Of a DNA stretch of 19,413 bases, positions 7,597 to 15,852 are shown piece after piece. The DNA comes from Thiomargarita sp. Its GTDB lineage: Bacteria; Pseudomonadota; Gammaproteobacteria; Beggiatoales; Beggiatoaceae. Made by a program: the position numbers and the translations under genes. Position 1 is the first letter of the stretch. Every line of letters starts with the position of its first letter. The notes beneath the pieces were generated by a model. That model saw nothing but the letters and a program-made list of their open reading frames with translations, was not told the origin of the DNA and ran no database searches. The stretch is taken from contig DYNO01000019.1 in assembly GCA_020721025.1 (NCBI GenBank), positions 6,984-26,396 of the forward strand, given 5' to 3'.

Positions 7597-9246
7597 ATGG
7601 GACAACGAGTTATTACCAAAAATACGCTCTTTTATGGCGACAACTTGCCAGTCATTCGAGAATATTTAGCCGATGAAACCATTGATTTGATTTACTTAGA
7701 CCCACCGTTTAATTCAAGTCGTAGTTACAACGTGCTCTACAAAGATGAAAGTGGCGCGGAAGCGGAGGCGCAAATTGTCGCGTTTGAAGACACTTGGCAT
7801 TGGAATCAAAGCACTGAAACCCAGTATCGAGAGTTAGTCGCGGGAGGAGATAAGTTAGCGCAATTATTGGAAACCTTGGTCGCAGTGATTGGGCGAAATC
7901 AGATGATGGCGTATTTGGTGATGATGGCGGCGCGTTTGATTGAGTTGCATCGCATATTGAAACCCACCGGAAGTTTATATTTGCATTGTGATCCAACTGC
8001 AAGTCATTATTTGAAGTTAATTTTAGATATGATTTTCAGCGCGGGGAATTTTCAGAATGAAATTGTTTGGCAAAGAACCAGTAGCCATAATGATGTCAAA
8101 CGTAAATATGGGGATTTATCTGATACACTGCTTTTTTATACCAAAACTCAGCAGTACACATTTAATGTTCAATATGCACCCTATTCAGAAGAGTATGTGC
8201 AGAATTCGTATAAATTTGTAGATACCGATGGACGCAAATATCAAAGTGTTGACCTAAGAAGTCCTAATCCACGTCCAAACTTGACTTATGACTATAAAGG
8301 CTATAAACCACATAAAAATGGTTGGGCTGTTTCCCTAGATAGAATGAAAAAATTGGATGAAGAGGGACGGCTTATTTTTCCAAAATCTAACGAGGGTCGA
8401 ATTAGAATAAGAAAATATCTTGATGAGATGCAAGGCGTTCCAATGGGAAATGTTTGGAGTGACGTAAAAGTTATTCAAGCCCAAGCTAAGGAACGTCTCG
8501 GCTATCCCACGCAAAAACCAATTGCGTTACTTGAACGGATTATTCAAGCCAGTAGCAATCCCGGTGATGTTATTCTTGATCCGTTCTGTGGTTGTGGGAC
8601 TGCGGTTCATGCCGCGCAAAAACTTGACCGAATTTGGGTGGGCATTGACATCACCCCGCTGGCAACCGCCCTCATCAAAAGTCGTCTTTATGATGCCTTT
8701 AAAATCGAAGCCAAAAAAGATTATGACCTGATTGGCGAACCGACCACATTATCCGATGCAAAACACTTGGCAAATCAAGATCGTTATCAATTTCAATGGT
8801 GGGCATTGGGGCTGATTCCGGCGCGTCCTTACGGCGGTCAAGCGGGCAGCAAAACGGGCAAAAAAGGCGCGGATAAGGGCATTGACGGCGTGATGACTTT
8901 CAGCGATTCCACCCACGACAGCGATAAACGCATCATCATTCAAGTCAAAAGTGGCAAAGTAAAAAGTAGCGATATCAGAGATTTAAATGGCACTGTGGAT
9001 CGAGAAAAGAATGCTGTGATGGGAATTTTTATCACGCTTGAACCGCCGTCCCGTAATATGGAATTAGAAGCGATGGAAATTGGTTATTATCATTCTGAAG
9101 GTTTTAACCGTGATTATCCAAAGATTCAAATCTTGACCATTGAGCAACTGTTGGCAGGTGAAAAAGTCAAATTTCCCGGCACCGATACCACGCTGAAACA
9201 AGCACCGCGGGAATTTAATCAGATAAAACAACAAGATTTATTATAA
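7597..9246 (+). CDS. Beta-class DNA methyltransferase fused to Mrr-like nuclease
   Basis: 549 residues. The motif order is that of beta-class N6-adenine/N4-cytosine methyltransferases: catalytic LDPPFN (34-39) first, a variable target-recognition region (about 150-290), then TQKP and motif I LDPFCGCGTAVHA (327-339) for SAM binding. After a linker (about 365-425) comes a second domain: KGADKGIDGVMTF (423-435) and IIIQVKSGKV (446-455). These are the D...QxK residues (D430, Q449, K451) of the PD-(D/E)xK Mrr/restriction endonuclease fold, followed by MGIFITLE. Both activities in one chain suggest a self-contained restriction-modification or modification-dependent enzyme without a helicase. GAAAGG precedes the ATG by about 8 bp. 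It starts 21 bp after the EamA gene, possibly sharing its transcript. The target-recognition stretch looks more A/T-rich than the flanks. Confidence 0.85.
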   Translation: MGQRVITKNTLFYGDNLPVIREYLADETIDLIYLDPPFNSSRSYNVLYKDESGAEAEAQIVAFEDTWHWNQSTETQYRELVAGGDKLAQLLETLVAVIGRNQMMAYLVMMAARLIELHRILKPTGSLYLHCDPTASHYLKLILDMIFSAGNFQNEIVWQRTSSHNDVKRKYGDLSDTLLFYTKTQQYTFNVQYAPYSEEYVQNSYKFVDTDGRKYQSVDLRSPNPRPNLTYDYKGYKPHKNGWAVSLDRMKKLDEEGRLIFPKSNEGRIRIRKYLDEMQGVPMGNVWSDVKVIQAQAKERLGYPTQKPIALLERIIQASSNPGDVILDPFCGCGTAVHAAQKLDRIWVGIDITPLATALIKSRLYDAFKIEAKKDYDLIGEPTTLSDAKHLANQDRYQFQWWALGLIPARPYGGQAGSKTGKKGADKGIDGVMTFSDSTHDSDKRIIIQVKSGKVKSSDIRDLNGTVDREKNAVMGIFITLEPPSRNMELEAMEIGYYHSEGFNRDYPKIQILTIEQLLAGEKVKFPGTDTTLKQAPREFNQIKQQDLL

Positions 9247-9652
9247 CCAGAACTAACTCTTAACAACAAAGCCATTGAGTTAAGGAAAAATAGGCAAAAA
9301 CGGATGTTATTCAAGAACTCAAATTCAAACAACGAAATTTTACCAAACACAGTCTCAATGAGAAATAATCTCAAATAAAACAAATAGTTCCTCGTTCTAA
9401 TGCTCCGCGTTGGAATGCAGTCCAGACGCTCCAGCGTCACGCGTGATAATTTCTAACTCATTGCTTTTTATCATCTTGATGAAAAATTGTTGCTCCGTTG
9501 AAATGGAAAGCGAAATACAGATGGTTGAACTCATCAAATTTGAACCGGTGACGCGGAGCATTGGAACGAGGAACTCTTTGTTTTATTTAATAAAATTTGT
9601 CATTTTGTAAAGTTTTATTGCTTAAAATCAGATTGATTGTTAAACATTAAAT
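9247..9652. other. Convergent intergenic region with a MITE-like element
   Basis: 406 bp between the 3' ends of the methyltransferase-nuclease gene (+) and the cyclase gene (-). Most of its right half is the inverted-repeat element at 9371-9590. To the left, TAACTC (9254-9259) and GAGTTA (9277-9282) could form a weak hairpin just after the methyltransferase stop, without a T-run. No gene is supported; short frames inside the element do not look coding. Confidence 0.7.
9371..9590. repeat. MITE-like element with 40-bp terminal inverted repeats
   Basis: 9371-9410 and 9551-9590 are inverted copies matching 37 of 40 bases. They share the core TTCCTCGTTCYAATGCTCCG. Inside, GACGCTCCAGCGTC (9425-9438) is a perfect small hairpin. 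The sequence GTTGGAATGCAGTCCAGACGCTCCAGCGTC resembles a dispersed repeat ('GTGGGAATGCAG...GACGCTCCAGCGTC') I recall as multi-copy in cyanobacterial and gammaproteobacterial genomes. About 140 bp separate the arms. No transposase is present. Between convergent genes it could also end transcription from both sides. Confidence 0.75.
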
Positions 9653-12600
9653 TCACAAATGGTTTAAACTAACTATATCTTTTTCGCTCAATTCTGCCAC
9701 ACCATCCCAAGTGCTATTATTGCCCAATTTTTGCCAATGCCGCGCCCGATCCAAATAAATATGAGCCGCTTGATCTTTCGGATTTTTTTCCAAACATTTA
9801 GCAAACAACTGCTCCGCAAGATCAAAATTACGTCGTTGATACGCCACAAAAGCCTCGGCAAAAATACCCAACGTTGCCAACTTCGCATCGCGCATTTTCA
9901 TGGTTTCCCCGTCCAAAACCTCAAATACGATAACTGGTTGCGTTTTTCCCTTCACTTTTACTTTATCAATCAAGCGGATCGAATATTCATTTACATCAAC
10001 TAACTTATTATAAGTATGTTCCGTGATCAGCAACGAGGCACCATAAATTTTAGTCAAATTTTCCACCCGCGACGCAAGATTTACAGCATCACTGATGACC
10101 GTGCCATCCATCCGATTTTCTCCGCCTATCGTCCCCAACATCAATACACCGGTGTGAATTCCAATACCAATGATTATCGGTTCTTCATTGCGCTTGATCC
10201 GTTCTTCATTAAACTTTTCAAGCGTTTGTAGCATCGCAATTGCACCACACACCGCATCATCAGCCCCATTAGGAAACAACGCCATCACAGAATCACCGAT
10301 ATATTTATCAATAAATCCTTTGTAGGCTTTGACCACAGGTTCCATTTTACCGAGGTAGGCGTTGATAAACTGAAAATTCTCGGCAGGAGTCATTTTTTCA
10401 GATAGCTGCGTAAATGAGCGGATATCAGAGAAAAGTACCGTCATCTCTTGCTGTACCTGATCGCCAAGTTGCACATCTGCGATAGTTTCCTTGCCCAGAA
10501 AACTTAAAAATTCCCGCGGCACAAATCGACTGTATGCCTTGTTTTGAATCTCTAATTTTTCCTTACTGAGCTCTAAATCACGCTGTGCTTGCTTCAATTG
10601 AGTAATATCGCTCACAATGCCAGTAAACATCCGTTCATTATTGATCACCAATTCACTGACTGAAAGATAAATAGGAAAAGTTGATTTATCCCTGCGTTGC
10701 CCGATAATTTCACGCCCAAAGCCCAAAATACGATTTTTTCCAGTTTTCAAGTAATTCTGAATATAGGTATCATGTTGATCACAATAGGGTTTTGGCATCA
10801 ACATATTAATATTCGCCCCTTGCAATTCGCTTTCATGATAGCCAAACATTTTCGCTAAGGAAGGATTATAAAATTGAATCACGCCCTGCGTGTTAATCAT
10901 CACAATTCCATCAACTACGGTATGTAAAATGACTTTAAACCGTTGTTCGCTATCCTTCAGTGCCCGTTCAGCTTGAATCCGTGCGGAAATATCGACTGCG
11001 GACACAATCACGCCAATGACTTGTTTTTCTTCATTAAAATAGGGAACGATATCCATCTGCGCCCATAATTTTCTTCCTTGAATCGTCTGCAATTGATGGA
11101 TTAAGCCCAGTTGCGGTTCGCCAGTTTCAATCACTCGTAAATCATCCTGATATAAAACATCGGATTGGGTCGCAAATAATTCATCAAACGGACAACCATA
11201 AGGGGCTTGATGGGGCACAATGTCACATAAATTCGCCGCAGTTTTATTCATCCACAACACCCGGTTATAGTTGTTTTTATGCCAAATAAACGCGGGCACG
11301 GCATCAAAAATTGCGTTTTGTTCCCGTTGTTTTTGGCGAATTTCGGTTTCAATTTGGACACGAATCGCCACTTCTTGTTTCAAACGGTTATTCAATTCTT
11401 GCATTTCACCCAATGCAATGGCTAAATTGGCATTACTTTGATGAAGTTCCGTAGTTCGTTGATTAACCAATTGCTCTAAACCCGCATGAGTGTGTTGCAC
11501 CCGTTCAAGCATGGTATTGAAGATTGTCGCTAACAATCCCACTTCATCACGAGTATAAACCGTTGCCCGCGCTGCCAAATTTCCCGTTTGTACTTTGAGA
11601 ATCGTTTGGCTTAAGGCACGAAGTGGGCGGGATAAACGATAAGCAACGCCAAATGTCAACCCCAATCCAAGCAATAAACTCAAAAATCCACTGATGAAAA
11701 GTGATGACCAGATGGTATATTGAAGCTGATTAAGCGATTGATTTGCATCAGTTTTTAATACAATCCCCCACTTTGTTTCTTCTAATCGCAGCAACGGACG
11801 GTACAACACCAAAATGGGTTGATTCTTACAATCGGTGTGGGTGAATGACTCCGCTTTTTCCTCAATGGTCGCAAGTTGCAATTGTTCGCGAGTCGCCGAA
11901 TAGACGCAATCTTGATGTGGTGAGTGAACTGTTAAAACATCAAGTTTATCATTGATTAGGAAAGCTTCGGTCGCGGGATAGCGACTGTAATGAATCAATA
12001 ACAATTTTTCTATTGCTGCACGATCAATATGTAAAATGAACCAACCAAGCAATTCGGGTGTGTCAGGGGCGGGCACCGGCTGGGAAATAATTAAGCTATC
12101 CAATTGTTTATCGGGCAGTTGGGTCGAAACAAGGGTATGGGAACGTATCGCTGTCCATGAGGAAGTTGCTAATAGTTCGCCAATTTCTACGGTATGAGTG
12201 GAAAGCAAAATTTGCCCGTCCAGTTGCACAAACTGTAATGTAGCAAAATCAAGATGATGGCGTTTAATTAATTGAAAATATTGCAATAATAGTTGATAGC
12301 TGGTTTCTTGTTGCACTATGTTCCACGAATCTTCAGCAGATAAAGTGGGTTGTAACGCTTGCTTTTTCTGGTGAATCATGGCAATTTGAGCCCGCAATAA
12401 GGGATTTGTCGCATGAGTTTGCACATCACTGATTTGCTCATCTAACCAATTGATAAATTGTGTTTTTTTTAAATCTGCGATTAACTCAAGTTCATGAAAA
12501 AATTCTTGTTGACGTTGTGTATATTCACCTTGAAATGGGGTAAATGGCACACCATAAATTCTGATAATATTAGTCAATATTAACATCGCGACAAATAATA

Positions 12601-12691
12601 ATCCAAAATGTAACAACATCTTAGATTGCAGACTACAAAAAATCGGCTTAATTCGTGCGTCTGTGGTGGCAGGAAATTTGGAATACCGCAT
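9653..12691 (-). CDS. Membrane sensor adenylate cyclase, dCache-HAMP-PAS-hemePAS-CHD
   Basis: 1012-residue inner-membrane receptor predicted to make cAMP. Helix 1 is about 26-48, a periplasmic Cache-like sensor about 50-320, helix 2 about 327-351, HAMP 352-405 and a coiled coil 405-455. PAS1 is about 458-575 and PAS2 about 584-700. After a second coiled coil comes the class III cyclase domain (about 745-925), then a short TPR-like tail (930-985). PAS2 is strongly FixL-like: H640 and R660, 20 residues apart, match the haem-ligating His200 and distal Arg220 of Bradyrhizobium FixL, followed by GQRRDKSTFP. The cyclase has metal Asps D756 (FSDIRSFT) and D800 (YIGDS), substrate Lys K796 with Thr T864, and N871/R875 in NLASR. 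Lys/Thr is the class IIIb pair found in bicarbonate-responsive CyaC/soluble cyclases. It is transcribed alone from a long upstream gap. The ATG start lacks a clear Shine-Dalgarno. Confidence 0.9.
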   Translation of the reverse strand: MRYSKFPATTDARIKPIFCSLQSKMLLHFGLLFVAMLILTNIIRIYGVPFTPFQGEYTQRQQEFFHELELIADLKKTQFINWLDEQISDVQTHATNPLLRAQIAMIHQKKQALQPTLSAEDSWNIVQQETSYQLLLQYFQLIKRHHLDFATLQFVQLDGQILLSTHTVEIGELLATSSWTAIRSHTLVSTQLPDKQLDSLIISQPVPAPDTPELLGWFILHIDRAAIEKLLLIHYSRYPATEAFLINDKLDVLTVHSPHQDCVYSATREQLQLATIEEKAESFTHTDCKNQPILVLYRPLLRLEETKWGIVLKTDANQSLNQLQYTIWSSLFISGFLSLLLGLGLTFGVAYRLSRPLRALSQTILKVQTGNLAARATVYTRDEVGLLATIFNTMLERVQHTHAGLEQLVNQRTTELHQSNANLAIALGEMQELNNRLKQEVAIRVQIETEIRQKQREQNAIFDAVPAFIWHKNNYNRVLWMNKTAANLCDIVPHQAPYGCPFDELFATQSDVLYQDDLRVIETGEPQLGLIHQLQTIQGRKLWAQMDIVPYFNEEKQVIGVIVSAVDISARIQAERALKDSEQRFKVILHTVVDGIVMINTQGVIQFYNPSLAKMFGYHESELQGANINMLMPKPYCDQHDTYIQNYLKTGKNRILGFGREIIGQRRDKSTFPIYLSVSELVINNERMFTGIVSDITQLKQAQRDLELSKEKLEIQNKAYSRFVPREFLSFLGKETIADVQLGDQVQQEMTVLFSDIRSFTQLSEKMTPAENFQFINAYLGKMEPVVKAYKGFIDKYIGDSVMALFPNGADDAVCGAIAMLQTLEKFNEERIKRNEEPIIIGIGIHTGVLMLGTIGGENRMDGTVISDAVNLASRVENLTKIYGASLLITEHTYNKLVDVNEYSIRLIDKVKVKGKTQPVIVFEVLDGETMKMRDAKLATLGIFAEAFVAYQRRNFDLAEQLFAKCLEKNPKDQAAHIYLDRARHWQKLGNNSTWDGVAELSEKDIVSLNHL

Positions 12692-13058
12692 GATGTTTTT
12701 AGCGTTTTGAGTGAATTGTGGAATGATGCACGATAAATATCGAATTATTTTTGGTAGGGATCAACCGAATCATGCACTTTTAATGCTAACTTTTTGATTT
12801 AACAAACCACGATTCACTATCAATTGACCACAACCATTTTTAAATCAAGAATTTGGCATAATATTCAATCGCTTATTGATGGTATCACTGAACTGATTGA
12901 ATAATAAACTATTTTATTCCTTCAACAGTCAAGACAATGACTTAGCTCATCTGACTCATCATGCTTTTCTCAACAAACTCTATTCTAGCAGAAATATTAC
13001 ACATTTGGCTAGTTAATCTTTATTTATTATCATTAAGTTACAGCTTAAACGTCCTTAA

Positions 13059-13238
13059 TTATTCGCTGACAGGTGATCTATGCTGCTGCAACCGTGATAA
13101 AGCAATCGTCACGCCAATTTTCTTCACGTTAATCTGAATATAAACAACCGGATAACAAAAAACACCAAGTTTAATCAATTTATTCGCACTTTTTTCAGCG
13201 AGTTGCTTCTTTGAGTCGTTACGCGGTTGAATCAGAAT
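13059..13238 (-). pseudogene. Possible coding remnant, unrecognised
   Basis: An open - strand frame of 59 codons bounded by TGA upstream (13239-13241) and TAA (13059-13061). It has no ATG and only internal CTG/TTG starts. The translation includes KKQLAEKSANKLIKLGVFCY and later VKKIGVTIALSRLQQHRSPV, which has amphipathic patterning unlike random A/T-rich DNA. Its 5' end runs into the palindromic repeat at 13218-13294, so it may be the tail of a gene broken by that insertion. I do not recognise the family, and chance cannot be excluded. Confidence 0.2.
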
Positions 13239-13294
13239 TCAATTAATATACTAATTCTTTGAATCAATTGAAAATTAGATTTGAACTGCGTAAC
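13218..13294. repeat. 77-bp imperfect palindromic repeat
   Basis: GTTACGCGGTT (13218-13228) and AACTGCGTAAC (13284-13294) are inverted arms matching 10 of 11 bases. Pairing continues inward imperfectly through GAATCAGAATTCAATT on the left and AATCAATTGAAAATTAGATT on the right. It contains the 14-mer shared with 1859-1872. It looks like a decayed MITE or a large transcript hairpin. Confidence 0.55.
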
Positions 13295-13305
13295 CCCTAA
13301 CAATT

Positions 13306-13337
13306 AACTTGTTAAGTTTCAGCCGCTTAACAGGTTA
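13306..13337. repeat. AACCTGTTAGGTTT-family palindromic repeat, copy 1
   Basis: AACTTGTTAAGTTTCAGCCG followed by CTTAACAGGTTA. It aligns base for base with most of 16063-16095 and forms the same paired palindromes. It lies 44 bp past the stop of the coiled-coil gene, where a transcription terminator would be expected, but no T-run follows. Confidence 0.55.
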
Positions 13338-13380
13338 AATCCGTGATACAGATTTTCAGTCACCCAGTAATGACCAAAAT

Positions 13381-15852
13381 TTATTTTTTCTCCGTTGCTT
13401 TACATTGATCTAATTGACTTTGTACAGCTTGCAATTGGCTATGTAGCTCGGTTTCCATCTGCTTGGCTTGAACCCAATAACTTTTCGCACTTTGTTGCGC
13501 GGCTAACAATTCCTGTCGCACTTGATGAGCTTCACGTTGTGCCACCTGCCACTGTTTCGCAAAATCGGTCGCCATCGCGCTATCTAGTTGTTTTTGTGAC
13601 GCTTGTAACTGCAATTCAGTATTTTGCAAACTCAGTTGTAACTGTTGTTTTTCAGCACTCAATTGCTGCACTTGCTGCGATAAATTTTGAACACGGGTAT
13701 CATACTCTGTCATTAATTCAGACAATTTCTCTTGTAATTCAGTGAGTTGTTGCGAGGTTTGTTGTAACAACTGTTGATTACTCTGAGAACTGTATTGTAA
13801 TTGCTGCACTTGATCGGCATACTCCTGTTGCAACGAGTCTTTGGCTTGATGCGCCGCGTGTAACTCTTCTCGCAATTTTGCAATTTCATCCTCATGTAAC
13901 GTCTTGATAGTCGCCAATGATTGCAACGATTCTTGTAATTTTTGTTGCGAATCGGTCAATTTTTGTTGCAACTGCTGTTTTTCTACAATCCATTCATCCT
14001 GTATCTGCTGTAAACTGGCATATTGCTGCTGCAACTGGTCATGCTGGGTTTGCGTGGTTTGTTTTTCTTGCGTGATGGAATCAAGTTGTTGTTTAAATTC
14101 AGTTTTAACTTGAGCAACCGCTGCATCCTGTTGTTGCTGCAAATTTTGTTGCACGTTATCTATTTGATTTTGGGTTGATAATAATTGTTGTTGCGCCGCT
14201 TGCGCTTGGGTGTGTGTTTCTTGTAACTCATTGATTAATTTAGATTGAGCTTCGCGCATTTCCTGTTGTTGCTGACGAATTGCTTGTTGTTCTTGCAATG
14301 CCGCCGCCAATTCCCGCTCAACTTGCAATAAGTCTGCATTTTGCTTCTCGACATTTTTTAATTCCGTCCGCGTGGTTTGCAGTGCTTGCTGGGCGATTTG
14401 CGTGGCTTCCAATTGATCTTCATACGCGATTTGTATCTTTTTCTGCGTTTCCAACGCTGTCGCCATCTCATCATGCAATATTGACAATTGTTCTTTATCC
14501 GTAATCGCGCGCGCAAAAAATGCTAACTGCTCATTCACAAATTGCCGGAATTGTTGCAGATGCGTCGAGTAACTTTGTTTAAAATTCGCTTGTATTTCGA
14601 CAAGTTGCTGCCACAATTGCTCACTCTGTTGTAATTTTTCAGCCAGTTGTGACTTTTCTTGTTCAGAACGTTGTAATTGTGCTGATATTGCCAACATTTT
14701 TGCTTGAAATTCCTCAGCTTGCTGATTCTGTTGTGTTGAAAAATGCTGAGTCAGTTGTTGCACTTGTTTTTCATGCGCTAACTGCAAATCTTTATTGTCT
14801 AATTGTTGCTTTTGCAAATTGGCTTGCGTTGTTTGTAACTGGACACGCGTGTCACGCAATTCTTGCTCAGATTTCAATAAGTTATCAATGAGCACCCGTT
14901 GCAATACTTGCTCTTCCTGCGTCGCTTTTTGCGCTGAAACTGCACATTCTGCTGCTTTTGCCGCTGTGGTTCGCTCAACCTGCTTATTTCGCAATTTATC
15001 TGCTTCTTGTAACTGCTGAAGTTGGGCTTGCGTTTCTTGTAAATCAGTTTGCAATTGTTGTTTTTGCGCTTCCACCTGCTGCAATTTTTGTAAACTGTCG
15101 GCTTCGTGACTCAATTTATCTTGTTGTGTTTGATGCAATTGTTTCTGCAACTGCTCTATCATTGTTTGCAATTCAATAGATTGTTGCGTCATTTGTGCCA
15201 AACGCTGTTCATAATCAGTTTTTACTTTATCCTGCGCTTGTTGCAGTTGTTCCAGTTGCCGCGCCTGTTCTTCTTGGGAAGCGAGTTGAATTTCTTGTGA
15301 TTTAAATTCATTCGTTTCAAGAGCTTGTTTTAATGTCTCGGTATATTGTTGTAATTGTACAATGCGCTGTTCATATTCGCCCCGTAAGCTATTTTGTTGA
15401 TCTTGGGATTGTTGTAATTTTTCCTCAGTGGTACGCAGAGCTTGTTGAATATTGTCAATTTGTTGCCGCAATTGTTGCCGCAATTGTTGCAATTGTTCGG
15501 TCTGCTGCACTTGCAACGCATCTTTTGCCTGACGCGCCTCTTGCAACGCGATTTCTAATTCTTGTTTGCGAACCTGATTCGCGCGAAGATTTTCAGAAAT
15601 TTGTTGCAATTGTTGTTCATGTTCTCTTTTGAGATATTTATGAAATTGCAAGCATTCCAACGGTATGTCCGATGGCGTGGTTAAGGATTGGGACGGCTGT
15701 TGATAGGGCTGTGGCACGCCGTACATGGCATATCCTGTTGATATCCAAGATAGAGTGACGAGCATCATGAGGAAGGCAAAAAGTGTCATGACAGCCGTTT
15801 TAAATGTGTGCATAAAGGTGTCCGTTGCTGAATTTTTGATTTGACTCATCAT
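13381..15852 (-). CDS. Gln-rich long coiled-coil protein with N-terminal membrane anchor
   Basis: 823 residues. Residues about 14-44 (MHTFKTAVMTLFAFLMMLVT onward to TGYAMYG) form a signal peptide or single membrane anchor, so the rest is probably periplasmic. A short Pro/Gln linker (about 45-60) leads into almost uninterrupted coiled coil from about 70 to the end, extremely rich in Gln, Leu, Glu and Ala with heptad-like QLQQ and LQQLQ runs. There is no enzymatic motif. A charged FFARAITDKEQL segment interrupts the coil near the middle. At the DNA level it is full of TTGTTGCAATTG-type words, with a tandem copy of CCGCAATTGTTG near 15475, so replication slippage could change coil length. MM at the annotated start has no Shine-Dalgarno; ATG at 15813, preceded by CGGAC, would begin exactly at the signal sequence. 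Function is unknown. Structural or scaffold roles are possible. Confidence 0.8.
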   Translation of the reverse strand: MMSQIKNSATDTFMHTFKTAVMTLFAFLMMLVTLSWISTGYAMYGVPQPYQQPSQSLTTPSDIPLECLQFHKYLKREHEQQLQQISENLRANQVRKQELEIALQEARQAKDALQVQQTEQLQQLRQQLRQQIDNIQQALRTTEEKLQQSQDQQNSLRGEYEQRIVQLQQYTETLKQALETNEFKSQEIQLASQEEQARQLEQLQQAQDKVKTDYEQRLAQMTQQSIELQTMIEQLQKQLHQTQQDKLSHEADSLQKLQQVEAQKQQLQTDLQETQAQLQQLQEADKLRNKQVERTTAAKAAECAVSAQKATQEEQVLQRVLIDNLLKSEQELRDTRVQLQTTQANLQKQQLDNKDLQLAHEKQVQQLTQHFSTQQNQQAEEFQAKMLAISAQLQRSEQEKSQLAEKLQQSEQLWQQLVEIQANFKQSYSTHLQQFRQFVNEQLAFFARAITDKEQLSILHDEMATALETQKKIQIAYEDQLEATQIAQQALQTTRTELKNVEKQNADLLQVERELAAALQEQQAIRQQQQEMREAQSKLINELQETHTQAQAAQQQLLSTQNQIDNVQQNLQQQQDAAVAQVKTEFKQQLDSITQEKQTTQTQHDQLQQQYASLQQIQDEWIVEKQQLQQKLTDSQQKLQESLQSLATIKTLHEDEIAKLREELHAAHQAKDSLQQEYADQVQQLQYSSQSNQQLLQQTSQQLTELQEKLSELMTEYDTRVQNLSQQVQQLSAEKQQLQLSLQNTELQLQASQKQLDSAMATDFAKQWQVAQREAHQVRQELLAAQQSAKSYWVQAKQMETELHSQLQAVQSQLDQCKATEKK

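Larger units (their letters stand above)
12692..13380. other. 689-bp gap upstream of the cyclase gene
   Basis: No complete gene. It lies upstream of the - strand cyclase gene and downstream of the coiled-coil gene, so it should hold the cyclase promoter. A 12-bp inverted repeat (TAATATTCAATC 12859-12870 / GATTGAATAATA 12895-12906, 10 of 12) lies about 170-215 bp upstream of the cyclase start and could be an operator. The right half holds two palindromic repeats (13218-13294 and 13306-13337). A 59-codon open frame without an ATG (13059-13238, -) has a coding look and is listed separately. No convincing -35/-10 pair was fixed. Confidence 0.6.

Noticed and set aside
9410..9610. 66-codon frame inside the MITE-like element
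   Set aside because: It spans both inverted arms and the hairpin, so it is a by-product of the repeat, with no coding features.
13904..15632. Many + strand frames opposite the coiled-coil gene, some Cys-rich
   Set aside because: They are the complement of CAA/CAG-rich codons (TTG/CTG and TGC/TGT words), without ribosome sites or family features.
13381..15800. Direct short repeats (TTGTTGCAATTG words) resembling a repeat array or CRISPR
   Set aside because: They are in frame within a continuous 823-codon coiled-coil gene and reflect Gln/Leu codon runs. No regular spacers.
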